A stretch of DNA of 64,000 bases from Macquaria australasica (GCA_005408345.1 SEMN01000493.1:2501-66500), one strand, 5' to 3'. Positions 34,548 to 47,061 are shown, numbered from the stretch's first letter. Translations and numbers: made by a program. The notes: generated from the letters alone by a model not told the origin.

Positions 34548-35145
34548 GCGCTGTTAATATAATTAGACAGCGTTGGTTTCCAGCAGGGCGTTGTAGATAG
34601 GAGCCACACACACACAGAGTGGTGGTAGAGCGAGGAGGACGTATCCACAGTGATTAGTCAGGTGGAAGCAGACTGATTAGCAGGAAAGAGTTTCTCTCTT
34701 ATCTAAAGTTTTCTCTGCGTCTCTGCAGCCGCTCAGTAGAGTCTGACAGCAGAGCCTGCAACACCAGCCGTGTCCTGACGGAGGCGTGGGTGTGGTCCCA
34801 TGCTGCTCACACTGTGGTGACAGAGAGGAGGTTCATATTTAGGTTTCCATGTATTTACATCCTGCAGTCCTAACTGTCCCGGGCAAAGCCGTCAGGTGTC
34901 TCCTCATAACTCTCCTCATTCTTTATGAAAGTATCAGTGTGTCGTGGCAGGAAGCAGATCACTTAGACAGTAAGAAGACATGTATTGATTGATCATGACT
35001 GACACATACACTGATCATTGATTTCATCTGCTTTAGCTGCAGAGCTGCAGAGTTTCTCTGGATGTATTTCTAATGTTTCCTTCAGTGATCTCCTCAGTGT
35101 TACTGAACAAGAAAAAACTCAGGACTCTCCTGACTGATGTCACCA

Positions 35146-35785
35146 TCACGGTGGTGGAATGTAATAAGTACATTTACTCAAGTGCTGTACTTAAGTACAC
35201 ATTCGAGGTACCTGTACTTCACTTGAGTATTTCCATTTTCTCCATCTTGCTACTTCTACTGCACCACACCTCAGAGGTAATCTTGTACTTTTTACTGCAC
35301 TTCATTTGTCTGACAGCTTTAGTTACTACTTACGTGGTTTTCACTGGACAGGAAGTATCTCCAGATGTTTGTGATAAACTGAAGGATGAAGAGTTCCTCT
35401 ATGTGTTGAGACAATCCTCGTCCTTCTGAAGCTAAATAAACTCTTTAACCGTCGTCACAAAGCTGAAAACAGGGCTGATCTTATAGACCATGATGCATTG
35501 CTGCAGATGAAATGAGCCAACAGGATATAAAGGAGCTCAGCCTGAAACATCTACAGCAGGAAAATACAACACACACATTAATGCAGCAGGAACATTAATC
35601 CAGAAACAGCAACACTTTTACTGCAACATGAGTACTTTTACTGTGATACTTCAAGTACATTTTGCAGATACATACTTTTACTTCAGTAAGGTTTTGAATG
35701 CAGGGCTTTTACTTGTAGTGGAGTATTTTCACAGCGTGGTATTAGTACTTTAACTGAAGTAAAGGATCTGAGTACTTCTTCCACC
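35146..35785. repeat. Dispersed repeat family B, near full-length copy
   Basis: The left end GGTGGTGGAATGTAATAAGT and the right end GAGTACTTCTTCCACCGCCT form inverted termini. TTAAGTACA and ACTTTTACT motifs appear near both ends. The ~640-bp interior carries no recognisable protein. Confidence 0.78.
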
Positions 35786-35814
35786 GCCTGCAGTCAGAGG
35801 TGTGGGTTCAGAAA

Positions 35815-36002
35815 CACTGCATTTCATTGCAGTTTGGAGTAAAACATGTCGCCATGGTTACTGAATTCATCCAAAATGGACCCAGAATCAGAATAAAAGG
35901 TGAATGAATGATTGTAATATCAGTGTAATCAGAATGTGAATCTCTGTGACTGGATGGTTCTTGCTGAAATGCATTCTGGGAGTCGGAGTTGACTTCTCTC
36001 CT
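35815..36002 (-). repeat. Dispersed repeat family D, copy 3 (reverse)
   Basis: GCCATGGTTACTGAATTCATCCAAAATGG-type sequence at 35852-35880 and GCATTCTGGGAGTCGGAGTT at 35971-35990 are the reverse complement of the family D 3' and 5' blocks. The intervening part is shorter and diverged. Confidence 0.78.
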
Positions 36003-36738
36003 TCCACAGAATGTGAAGTTTTCTTCCATTTTTATGATTATTTGATGCTAAAAAAGACACTGGAAACAATCTGTACCACAGCACGATCGCTCATTGATCG
36101 AATGGGTCTCTGTGTTATGAACAGACACGAGATAAAACGAGAGAAAAGAGAATCCATATTTTCATAAATTGCTCTTTTTATTTATGATGGAACGTGCTCC
36201 AAATCCAATAAATAATATGGATCAAAGTAAACGAGACAGAGATGACAACTTTTAATACTTACATCTGCACCCACCCATATGCACTCCCTTTTTTTTAATA
36301 CCGTCTGAACTCGGTACTGGCAGCACATAGCAGGAGGGACTCATGTCTCCCAGCTATTTGTCATGTGGAGCGCTTGAGTGAAGAGTGCTGCTAACAAATC
36401 ACATGAGGTGTGAAAACCCTACCTGCAGCCACTGTTTGGTTTGAAATTAAGCTGTTTTCATAGTTAGGTTTCTTACATGAGAGACGCTGACGGGCTGCAG
36501 TATCAAAGTGTCAACCAATCTGAATGTTAGTTTCTTCTATGGCAACACAGAGCAAATACCTGTGTGTGTGTGAATGGACAGAGGAGAGAGTCAGTGTTTC
36601 AGGAACATATGAACCATGTTGATGAGACAGGAAAACATGAAAAAGTTAATATGAATGGATTCTTTCACTCCTGTTATTACAATTCTCCGTCTTTCCTCTA
36701 TTTGGGGGATGATCATACTCTTAGTTTTGTAACTACAG

Positions 36739-36754
36739 TTCCCATAATGCTTTG
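36739..36754 (+). promoter_or_regulatory. ZNF143/THAP11-type motif (SBS-like)
   Basis: TTCCCATAATGCTTTG contains CCCATAATGC, the core of the vertebrate ZNF143 motif as I recall it, preceded by AACTACAG as in the extended SBS form. It sits inside an inverted GTTCCC/GGGAAC pair (36738-36760). Occupancy is unknown. Confidence 0.5.
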
Positions 36755-36984
36755 GGGAACATAAACAGGAGTCATTAGGCTCGTTGGAGATGATGTGTGC
36801 CTCGCCTGGAAAGTGGACGGGATCAGGCAGCAGCAGCAGGGGGCGCTGTGACAAACAGCAGCAGTCAAGTCAGACAGGAAGTCCCAGAAATATTTACATC
36901 CTGTTAGATCCACCTGTAGGCTACCTGTAGTCTGCAGATCAGGGTCGGAAATAAACTTTATTATTATTCACATCAACCACACAA

Positions 36985-38245
36985 GTCTTCAGTCTTCTCC
37001 AATTACAGACTAATTTCCAAACTCCCGTTTCTTTCAAAAGTTTTGGAAAAAGTTGTACTTATACAATTGCAATCTTTTTTTTAGACATACATGGCATTCT
37101 TGAGGTGTTTCCAGTCTGGTTTAAAAGCCCTTCACAGCACTGAATCTTCACTTTTAAAGGTTTTTAATGATCTTTTATTAGCTACTGACTCTGGGGATTC
37201 TGCCATTCTTATGCTTTTAGATCTCACAGCTGCATTCGATACAGTAGACCATAGTATCCTCATCTCTCGCCTTGAGCATTGTGTCGGCATTAAAGGTATT
37301 GCAACGGAACGATTCAAATTCCTTAAAATCATTGTTGGACTGTCTCAAGGACATCAAAGCCTGGATGGCCATGAACTTTTTAAACTTCAATGAGACTAAA
37401 ACTGAAGTCTTGATACTTGGACCCAGTGGTGCCTGTGACGCCCCTCATATGGACCTGGAACCATATGTTAAACCCACTGTAAAAACTTTGGGTGTGATAA
37501 TGGACAGTGATTTTAAATTGGACAAACAGATCAACTCTGTGATCAAATCTAGCTTTTTCCAACTGAGGCTCTTATCTAAGGTCAAGCCCTTTTTATCGTT
37601 TAATGATTTTGAGAGGGTTATACATGCTTTTATCTCGTCCCGACTTGACTACTGTAATGCGCTTTATGTTGGTGTTAGCCAGGCCTCCCTATCACGCTTG
37701 CAGTTGGTCCAGAATGCTGCAGCTCGTCTTTTAACAGGAACACACAAACGAGAGCACGTTTCCCCGTACTGGCCTCCCTTCACTGGCTCCCTGTATGTTT
37801 TAAGATTGTTTTTAAGATTTTATTGTTTGCCTATAAATCATTAAATGGGCTAGCTCCAACCTATCTCTCTGACCTTCTGCACCCACATGTCCCATCAAGG
37901 TCACTCAGGTCCGCTGACCAGCTGCTTCTGGTTGTGCCAAGATCAAGGTTGAAGCACAGGGGAGATCGGGCCTTTACAGCTGTAGCCCCCAAACTTTGGA
38001 ACGAGTTGCCTCTGCATGTCAGGCTGGCCCCTACATCGCCTGTTTTTAAATCTCATCTTAAAACACATTTTTATTCCTTGGCTTTTAATTTAGTATGAGA
38101 GTTGCTCTTTTAATTTTTTTATTTTATTGTCTTTTGTACTTATGTTTTATTGTGTTTTATGGGTTTTTACTACTTTGATTGTACAGCACTTTGGTCAACT
38201 GCTGTTGTTTTTAAATGTGCTTTATAAATAACCTTCACTTGACAC
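36985..38245 (+). mobile_element. Broken non-LTR retrotransposon (jockey/L2-CR1-like LINE), 5'-truncated and internally deleted
   Basis: Translated pieces run in the order expected of a fish L2-like LINE. There is an early reverse-transcriptase block at about 37001-37080, then QSGLKALHSTESSLLKVFND and the catalytic motif AAFDTVDH (about 37115-37255). The thumb and C-terminal region follows, with KAWMAMNFLNFNETKTEV, SSFFQLRLLSKVKPFL and RLDYCNALYVGVSQ (37360-37760), then an AADQ-like C-terminal piece with SLNGLAPTYLSDLLHP (37835-38095). The pieces lie in different frames. The segment that should carry the YADD catalytic box is missing between about 37305 and 37335, where LEHCVGIKGIA runs almost directly into the later block. 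The 3' end is a TTTTAT-rich UTR ending GTGCTTTATAAATAACCTT, typical of these LINE tails. It lies in the same orientation as grm7. Clade assignment is by recall. Confidence 0.88.
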
Positions 38246-41200
38246 AAGATGTTTAACAGATTAAACCGTCACTGCACAACATGCAGCAACAATCCTGCAT
38301 GAAATATTACAATTACACAGAAAATTAGGATTTTCTGCAAAATGTGGTGTTTGTGGTCAAAATTAAGAGCCAATCAGCTCTTTGATCAGGCGACAGGTAG
38401 GCGTTTCCCATCATGCCCTGGGTGTTGCAGTCGGTGGAGAGCAGCTGCAGCGCCTGGCTCTAAAAACTGCAGCCACCTCGATCTCGTGAGGTCATCATTG
38501 CCCACGTGTGCATGACGTCAGAGCGAGACGGGATCAAGTCGGACACAAATCTAACCGGCTGCACTGTGCGGTGATCACCGGTGATCGATTCTGCGCAGGC
38601 CTGACTCATCTCCAACGAGCCTAATAAGTTAGTTAGCTGTGAGCTCCAACTTGGGCCCCGTTCTTTTAGCCTGTATCAGTGTCCATGTAGTCAGAGTCCA
38701 TCAGCAGCTCCTGTCTGCAGTGGACCATGGATGTACAGACTATCACTGGATCACTGTGATACTGAAGAACAGTTAGAAACTACTTCTGCAGCCTCTTTGT
38801 TCTCTGCTTTCTAAGTGGATTTCTGGACGTTTATTCACGATGGACACTAGAGATAATTATGTCCTTGGGAAGTGTAAATCACACTGAATCAGAAGAAATC
38901 TATAATTTAACAAAAATCTGAAACACGTGACACTGTAAAAGTAGAATGTCGGCCAGGAAACATAAGAAAGTAGCAGCTAACGTATCAGCGCGGTGGCGGC
39001 TCACCGACCTCTCGGTCTTTAGTGGTCGGCCGGCCGTCAGCATGCCGAGGATTAATGGAGATGACTCAGAGAGAAATACATTTCATGGAGCAGCTGCTAA
39101 CAGCACAGAGCAGAAAAGACATGCAGTCGCCCTTCAGTGTGTAACAGGTTCTACAGGATCTGCTGAAAGGATTTCTTGGCAAAAGCCCTTTAGAAGTGAA
39201 ATCCTTTACATACATGACAGAGCTGAATACAGGTCTGCAGTGTGATGTTGGCTGGTTTGCTTCTGCCTACAACCCAGACTTGTCTGCATGCACATTAGCA
39301 GTTTGCTGTTGAGGCTCCTCAGGTCGTGTTTCCGCGGCGGCTCCATAACTCGGCTCTGCAGCTGTTTGCCTCTTCATCCTCCTCCATCTTCTTAGTAAAC
39401 AGACATCCCCTCAGCATGTTTATTTCTAAATTCATTTGGCTGGAGAGATATTAGAAGCAACACACCAGTTAATACAGCGCATAATTTGCCTATTTGATTA
39501 CCTGGGAATCCCGGATGGCATGCGTCAGCCATTTATTAGCCTCCTTTGCTCTCATAAACACAAAGCAGTGACACATACTTATCACCATAGTGGGGGTGGT
39601 GGTGGGGTGGGGGGGAAGGAGGACAGTAAAAATGAAAAGAGAGGTGGATTCACTTTACTTCATCAGACCACGGTGTGTTGCTCGGGGAATGATAGCCAGT
39701 CTGGAAAGATTCAGGGAGAGATCAGTCACCGCGAGGAAACATATGGCGTTGGTGTTCAGTAATATAGTTCATCGCTGCGCTAATGTTTTCTCAGCTTATC
39801 TCCGAACAGCGAGGCTGCCATTCATCAACACTAGTCGGCTCCTCTCCCATAAGTATTCTGTTCTGTAAAACAAATCCGCCCCTTCTTTCTCCTGTCTTCA
39901 CACAGCTCAGTCATAATCACCAAACTGCTATTTTTCTCCATCAGCCCAACACTGACGGATCTCTTTTCATGCTTCTCTCTTTTGTTTCACAGGATAAGCA
40001 ACGTCCTGATTTGATGCTGAGTAATTTGAAAACAGGCGTTTTAAAGAGCAGCTAAATGGCTGCAGCGTCGAGTCAAAGCAACGTTAATATTTCAAGGTGA
40101 AGCCTTCGTGTGAAGTGTCGTCTTTGAGATTCAGAGAGGTTGCAGCCCACTGCTCTTTATACACATCAGCTCGATATCAAGAGGAAGAAAAGGGGAGAAA
40201 TACTGGAGTGTTTGCATCTGAGGGTTAGCTTAGCACAATAACAACTGTCAAAAATATTAATTGTAGTTCCTGTTATTCTTGCTTAAAATGCATCGGAGGC
40301 GTCTGAATTATCTGACGAATCACAAGGTGGAGATCTAGTCGTCCCATTTGAAATACTTTGAAAACTGTTGTACACTATAACTGACTAAACTGATATCGGC
40401 AGCCACACAGTTATTGGTGTTTTGGTACATTATGTAGTACAAAGTACCTTAATACGTTGACGTTAAGGAGTACTGAAGCATACCTCAGACAGAAAGTAAG
40501 TAAAAGAAAATGTAAAACATTAAGACACTCAAAAAGGGATGTCTTGCAGTGAGTATAATAATAAAAAATAAAACATTAACGTTCCAGCTGGAGGTGCTGC
40601 ATCACTTCTCCCTGCAGGGCTCAGTGGGTTCCTGTTGAGAACGATCAACAAAAGAACAGAGACTCAATGATTCTGGCAGTGTTGATGCCGGCAGCTCAAT
40701 CTGATCTTTGTTAGTTTCAGTCGACAAAAACGTTCGAGTCTAGTTTTTGTCATGTATTTTGAATTGTCATGTCTTCTAAGCATTTTGAGGTTACAGGTGT
40801 TGCCATCTTTGTCGTGTACAGTTACCATGGTTACAGGTGTCACTGTCGTCTAGGTTAGTGGGAGAAGGAAACTTTTACCTGTTCGTACCAGACTGTAATG
40901 ATCCTCTCACACAGTGTCCAGGTGACTCTGCTCAGGTAATCCGCTCTCTCTCTGATGTTCCTGCTCACCTAGCATTAGCATTAGCATTACCTAGTCCAAC
41001 TAGCTTTCTCTGTGTTGTAGCAGCAGCTCTGATGTTCAACTTATTATGTTATTAATTATTATATAGATTATTTGCATTTTACATTTGATTTATTGGTCTG
41101 GAAGCTGATTTATCAACATGAATTAAAACACATCTTTTCACCTACTGGAACAATCAGCTTGTTACACAATAACTGATCTCTGGTCTGTAACAGTGTAACT

Positions 41201-42614
41201 ATGAGTCTCTGTGACTCTGTGACACGAACACTGTGATCAGTCACCATGACGATCAGAACAGTCAGATGAGCAGCTGATCAGTAATCAGTGGATGTTCTTC
41301 CTTCAGCTGTACGTCCTAATAAATCAGATATTTGATCAAATGCAAGTGAAGGTGATCACATGCAGCGGATGTCAAACTACACAACACAACGCGTTCACAC
41401 TTCCTGTGTAGACAGGAAGTTAAAAGAAATAAAGTCGGAGCACTTCCTTGTTGCTGAAACTCATATGGTCAATAACACACAAACATAATTTTGAATTTGC
41501 CATTTTTTACACCACATCATCATCATCATCATCTGAAGGTCACATGAGATACAGTGATCTAGCTCCTTCCTCGTGGACACAGTCACTAGTTACAGCAGCT
41601 AGCAGGTTATGAACCCGTCTTGTCAGTCACTCCACCAAAGTGCCGCTAGCTCATCTAATGGCCGCCACCTCAGACGGCCGCCCACAGAGCCGTCAGCCAA
41701 GGTACAGGTCATTAGGAGGAAGGTGTGGTCCGTGCAGGTAATGACTCACTCAGTGACTCGTCAGCACAGCCACTGTGATCCGTGACTCCTGAGTTTAGCT
41801 CTTGGTGATAATAATAATAATAATTTCTCATTAAATATAGCGTACTGATGATGTCAAAGCTCTGTTTTTGGATCTCAGTGTAAATGTCTTGTGTACGTGC
41901 AACACAGTGTGAGAAGCTCCTCCACAGTCGCTCTGCATCCGCTGCGTCTGGAGGCCAAAGAGGAACGATGGCGGCAGACAACATCCTTTCCAATCCTTCC
42001 TTCACATCGGCCCATAGCCAGGGGCTCCGCAAAATAATCTGCTATAAATTATAAAATTGTGCTGTATCATTAAAAAGTGCATATCTACATGTAGGGACCA
42101 TTTGCACCAATAAAACACATTGTGTCTGTTAGTCCCACCCACGTTAGCTTTGGGCCAATAGAAACTGCTTAGCTTGGCTTATTAGCTAGCTAGCACAATG
42201 AAGGCCCAGTTCCAGCAGGTGCCTCATGCAGACCACCTCCCTCTGCGAGTCATCGTCCTCCACTCTGACTGCAGTGAAGACTAAGTGCAGGGCCTGTCTG
42301 CATGTGGAGAACGATCTGAGGGTGGAGGAACTGTGACAGGCTCACCCCTCGCATTAAAGGTGAGCTGCTCAGGTGAGTTACTGTGATTTGAGATAAGAAT
42401 GTGTTGTAGCTGAATGCAAATATTCTAATCAAAATGTTCTGAAGTAACAGGCTTAATTACTATGATGTGTTCTGTAACTACTGCTTCTGCCAGTGGTTTG
42501 AATAAGGAGCAATACGCTCATTAATTTAAAGTTGAAGCACTTACTGAAGGTCAGATTTACACTGGTTATTTTAAATGTCCAGGAAACACCTGGTGATGAA
42601 CAGTCTCAGGTATC
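38246..42614. other. Intron sequence, no gene recognised
   Basis: Frames up to 108 codons lack domains. The stretch 39425-39560 is repeat-free and contains CGCATAATTTGCC and GCCATTTATTAGCC, so it is a weak conserved-element candidate. A G-rich run (39583-39615) follows it. Confidence 0.35.
41516..41532. repeat. (CAT)n microsatellite
   Basis: Five to six CAT/ATC units. Confidence 0.85.
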
Positions 42615-43090
42615 AAAGGCCAGTTCAGACCAAAGATTCGACGAGTTGAAACGGTCTGCAACGCTCTGAAACCTGAAACCAGTTTACACCGATGCGACTG
42701 GACAAGACGGTGTATTGTTTCCATAGCAACGACTCTCTGTACTTCCTGTTCTATCTGCCGGCTTTTCAGGCTTTTTTTTGTAGCTGGATATAATTTCTAG
42801 CGTCTTAAAATCTGAATAAGAATAGCAATCGTGAGTTACTTACTGCAGTTGCATTTCTAGTATTCTAGTATAAAAAACGAGCGGGTTGAGATGACCAGCT
42901 GACTGCGCTACGAGCTGATTGGCTGTTGAAACAGGTGACGTGCCTTATGTTCTAAAACCAGCTGCTGGCGACCTGACAAGCTGAGTCACAGGCGACGCCA
43001 TCTGAGACGGGCCACTTCACAACGCTGCTACTTCCTCCTGTGACGCTCTAAAACGGTTTCATCTCGTCGAGACTCTTTGGTCTGAACTGT
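42615..43090 (+). mobile_element. TIR DNA element (family E), copy 2
   Basis: The element starts AAAGGCCAGTTCAGACCAAA and its right end, reverse-complemented, starts CAGTTCAGACCAAAGA. Both ends continue with CGACGAG and GAAACGG, giving imperfect inverted termini of about 35 bp. The interior is nearly identical to copy 1. It lies in the same orientation 15.3 kb downstream, so the two copies flank the grm7 exon as direct repeats. Non-coding, MITE-like. Confidence 0.87.
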
Positions 43091-43188
43091 CATGAAGAGT
43101 ACAAATGGTAGTAAGCATGAGGTTAACCGGTGTTATGATTATGAGGGGTCCCTGAGCTAAGAAGCTTAAAATGGAAGAAGAATGGAAC

Positions 43189-43212
43189 TGCTAATACAGT
43201 ACAGTATTAGCA
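43189..43212. repeat. Short perfect inverted repeat
   Basis: TGCTAATAC (43189-43197) and GTATTAGCA (43204-43212) pair around AGTACA. A further GCTAATACAGC follows at about 43233. It lies ~100 bp past the end of TIR element copy 2. Confidence 0.75.
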
Positions 43213-45047
43213 GTACTGTATGTTTGCTGTACAGCTAATACAGCAAATATTTCCTGTTTTACAACATGCCTTCCTGTAAAACAGAATCAGAAGCTTCTGA
43301 AAACAGTTTAAAATGCAGTGACAACAGACATCAAGCTCAGGTACTCGGTACTTACAGGACATCGAAAAGTTAAAGATTGAGTATTTCCCCACTAGAAAAA
43401 ATACAGGAATCATAATAGTTAACAAAACAAATAACATCTGAACAATTCCAGACTTTTTCTTGTGAACTGGGGAAACTTTCTAAATGCTATAGCTCTGCTT
43501 TGTATTGTGTATATTGTATAAAATGAACAGTTTCCCATCTGTGTGCATTAAAACTGGGTGAGTCCCAAAAGACCCAGAGATGTAAAAGCTCAGTATAACC
43601 TCATTTATCAGTTCATATTCCACACTGACAATGCAGTCATAACATCACATATTAGTCTATCCATCACCCTGACACACACACAGCATACTGTTTAGCTTGT
43701 ATACTGCCTCCTTTACCCCAAATGCATTGCTTCTCTGGAGAGTCTGTGAGCTTGTGTGATCAGACTGAGCTTCATAAATGATTTTGTTGTTGTCAGGAAA
43801 GCCTTGGTTACTGTGAGATGGACAGTTGAACACTGTAACTCAAGTGGAAAATGATGACTCATGAGACACTGAAAAACTACAATAATTAAGTTCCTGTAGT
43901 TTCTAGCACACCTGCATGCACCTGTGTCACCTCACACAGTATCTTTACCTCTTGTCTCTCCATCCGGACCCCCCTTCAACTCTCCCGCGCCCTCTGAAGT
44001 CACCTTTTTCCAATGGGCTTGTAATCAAATCAAACATTTAGAAGATTATTTTGCATTCAAAATAAACCACACATCAAAATCTGTGAGCCTGTGAGTTATA
44101 TTTGAAAGGACGAGCCAAATACTTTGTGTGCAACATCAAGTTCAGAAACAAAAACTGGCAAACGTGAAGTGAACATAGTTGCAGTGTTGGCCACTTCTCA
44201 GACCACAGTCCTGACTCGAATGTTCATCTCAGAGGTGATGGTAAATAATGATGCATGTCTTTGAACACAGAGGGGGCTTCTAAAATACAAAGAGCACCTG
44301 CTCCTTCATCACAGCACTGTTCATCGTGCAGGTGAATCCGTGTTTATCACAGCAGGAAAACTAACAGTACGCCTGTGCACAGACTCTGAATACTTTGCAG
44401 AAATACCTGGTTGCACAAGTGATTGTGTGTAACATACAGATCATGAAGTTTATGGGGTTTTTTTTACTTTAAATGCAGCTGTTTAAACACATTCACCCTC
44501 ATTTTCCTGTTGAAACTGTTTTGCACGGACTGATGTGTCAATTAATGAATTATTAATAATTATTTCAATCATTGATTCAATAATACAGCGCTGTTTGCCA
44601 ATATCACAGGAAAATCTCCTTTTTAACTGGCATGTTAGATAAACATGTTGAGAGAATACTGCTCCATTTTTAGATCGTGGAATTATTGTCTTTATAATGA
44701 TGATCATGGTTTGCATGCCATGCAGTGCATTATGTACAGTACATTGTGCCTCTGCAGTCATTATGGGATGTGTAAACAGGTGAGTGCCTCCCAGCACTGT
44801 AACTAATGTGTGCAGGCCTGTAATAATGTAAATCTGAAAGAACACATAAATAAATCAACAGCGTTTCATGCTAGAATTGAATTTTAGCATTCATTTCTTT
44901 ACCATTATCCTCGAGTAATAATGGATTACATGCTTTTTTTTCTTTTTTTGAGGATCGTTTTGAATGCTTTCTCATAAAACAGCTCATATGAAGATATGAA
45001 GATATTAAGGATACTGAACCTGCAGCTTTTAAAAACACATCTACAGC
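43213..45047. other. Intron sequence, no gene recognised
   Basis: AT-rich unique DNA with palindromic GTACAGTAC-type words. The 120-codon minus frame at 44483-44845 has no recognised domain. Confidence 0.4.
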
Positions 45048-45350
45048 TACAAGAAGCCTGTGGGCATAAAAGATGAAGGAGAGTCAACTACGACTCCCAA
45101 GGTGCATTTCAGCAAGAAACATCCAATCACAGAGCTTCAGATTCTTTGACAAGTGCGCCGTCAGAGTTGAGAAAGCTGATTTTACAATCTGCCTCTTAAA
45201 TAATTAATTCACTTCTGCGTCAATTTTGGATGAATTCAGTAACCATGCCGACATGTTTTTCAACTGCAACAAGGAAGCTTTTAAGATTAGCTTCACCATA
45301 GCAGCAGCAGCAGCAGCCGAGGCTCATGGGTACTGTAGTATTTAGACCAG
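45048..45350 (+). repeat. Dispersed repeat family D, copy 1 (with ZNF143-like word)
   Basis: It shares CTACAAGAAGCCTG, GTCAACTACGACTCCCA, CAATCACAGAGCTT, GTCAATTTTGGATGAATTC and AACCATG with the 50.65-kb copy, interrupted by small indels. A (CAG/AGC)n run is present at about 45300-45318. Confidence 0.8.
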
Positions 45351-45399
45351 AAAGAAACCTGATTAGTCAGAAACAAAAGCGGCTCCTCCCACTTCAGCT

Positions 45400-45657
45400 G
45401 ATTAATCAAGTGACAGAAAAATAACCGGCAACTATTTTGATAATTGATTCATTGTTTAAATAATTTATCAAGCAAAAATCTTCAAACATTTGATGGTTTT
45501 ATGGTCTCAAATGTGAGATTTTGCTGCTTAAATGACAGTAAATTGAATCTCTTTGGGTTTTGGACAAAACAAGACATCTGGAGTTGTTTTCTGACGTCTT
45601 ACAGGCCAAACAATTAATTGATTATTGAGAAAATAATGGTTACTTGCAGCCTTAGTG
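45400..45657 (-). repeat. Dispersed repeat family C, copy in reverse
   Basis: CAATTAATTGATTATTGAGA and TTACTTGCAGCCTTAGT mark the family start in reverse. The inner part contains TTGGACAAAACAAGACATCT, which matches the conserved middle of this family. Confidence 0.72.
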
Positions 45658-45904
45658 GTTTACAGTAAATGTATAATGCTTATTTAAAAGACGGTCATTG
45701 CATGGCAGTGAGGCTTCTTCAACCTGTAGCTGGGTTTTCTCTGCAGACTTTGGTTTTTGGGCTTCGAAGTGATGAATGTGAGATTCCCATTATCCCCTCC
45801 CCCCCCCCCCCCGAGGCAGCAGACCATATGCTTTGCACTCAGTCAAATGAAAACACTGTTCTCCACCTCTCTTTCTTTCCCGCTCCCCCCCTCCCCCTTC
45901 AACC

Positions 45905-46140
45905 CAACCGGTCGAGGCAGATGACCGCCCACCTTGAGCCTGGTTCTGCTCGAGGTTTTTACCTGTAAAAAGGGAGTTTTTCCTTGCCACTGTCACATAG
46001 TGCTGCTCACGGTGGGAACTGTTGGGTCTCTGTAAATATAAAGAGTCGGTCTAGACCTGCTCTATTCGAAAAAGTGCCCTGAGATAACTTTGTTATGATA
46101 TGGCGCTATATAAATAAAACTGAATGAAACTGAATGAAAC
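45905..46140 (+). mobile_element. 3' tail of a LINE/SINE family ending in a TGAAAC repeat
   Basis: The segment contains CACCTTGAGCCTGGTTCTGC, GGGAGTTTTTCCTTGCCACT and GGCGCTATATAAATAAAACT, followed by two copies of the 8-mer ACTGAATG/TGAATGAAAC type tail. I recognise this block as a very common 3' end of teleost retroposons. Short 3' tandem repeats are typical of LINE-family target-primed insertion. The 5' boundary is not certain; a C-rich tract (45800-45813) and a CT/C-rich stretch precede it. Confidence 0.72.
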
Positions 46141-46802
46141 ATGCTTTTTCCCTCAGCTCCCTGTCTCCGTCTCCGACCCCGTCGATGTCCCCGCTGTCCT
46201 CCTCTGACTGCATCCTCTCCACCTTCTCCACCCTCTCTCCACTCTCTGTTTACCTGTTTCATTAAACACACTGAATTGTTTCTTTCACTTTCTCTTTTCT
46301 CTTTCGCTTTCTGTCTTACTTACCACCTCTTACCTTCTTGCTGTCAGAAACAGAGCTATTGTCCCGTCGATAGTGGCGTCAGATCAGAAAACATTTATGT
46401 GTCATTCTGGAGGGCGTGGACCAACGACGTATTTTGTCTCTTCAGAGGACTTTTCCAGCGCTCAACTGACCATCGCAGCATCTTCTCTCTCTAATACAGT
46501 TAAAACAAGTCATCCATGCTTCCAAAATAAGTAACCGGGTCACTGCAGTGCATGTAAACACGTTCTCTGATTACCTGAGTAACCTGGTTTCTTGAACTCA
46601 TTAACACTGCACTGCTCCTCAACCTGAGTGCGTGAACTTGCATGTTCAAGCAGCAGAATCTGCAAAGATTGAAGGAACACTGCTGCAGGTCCGTCTCACA
46701 GCTAGAGACGAGGCCTCAGCGTTTGCTTTAGTGTAGAAGTAGTTTGGGACTTCTGATGGCTGCCAATGTGTTTGTGTTCACAAAATGGCAATTTCTTTCC
46801 CT

Positions 46803-46831
46803 CTCATTCTCTCTCTCTCTCTCTCTCTCTT
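46803..46831. repeat. (CT)n microsatellite
   Basis: Short CT run just upstream of a unique, low-repeat block. Confidence 0.85.
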
Positions 46832-46844
46832 CCTGAGCCCTGGA

Positions 46845-47015
46845 GAAAACAGAAATGCTGGTTGTTGTCTCCCCTGACTATCAGCACCTCATCAAATGTT
46901 CATTTCTCTGGTTAATAATTGACTCTGGCCCCTTTATTAGCCTTCTGTTAGCAGAAAGATTAGAGAGGGGATCTGATGGTGAGCATCTCCTTTCATTAGG
47001 AGAGACGAGGAACAG
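46845..47015. promoter_or_regulatory. Candidate conserved non-coding element
   Basis: Repeat-free block with GGTTAATAATTGACTC, CCTTTATTAGCC and CCTTTCATTAGGAG, bracketed by CT and GT microsatellites. Composition-based guess. Confidence 0.25.
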
Positions 47016-47037
47016 CACTGGGTTCATTACAAATCCA

Positions 47038-47061
47038 GTGTGTGTGTGTGTGTGTGTGTGT
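47038..47061. repeat. (GT)n microsatellite
   Basis: Short GT run followed by TATACATGTATACG. Confidence 0.9.
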
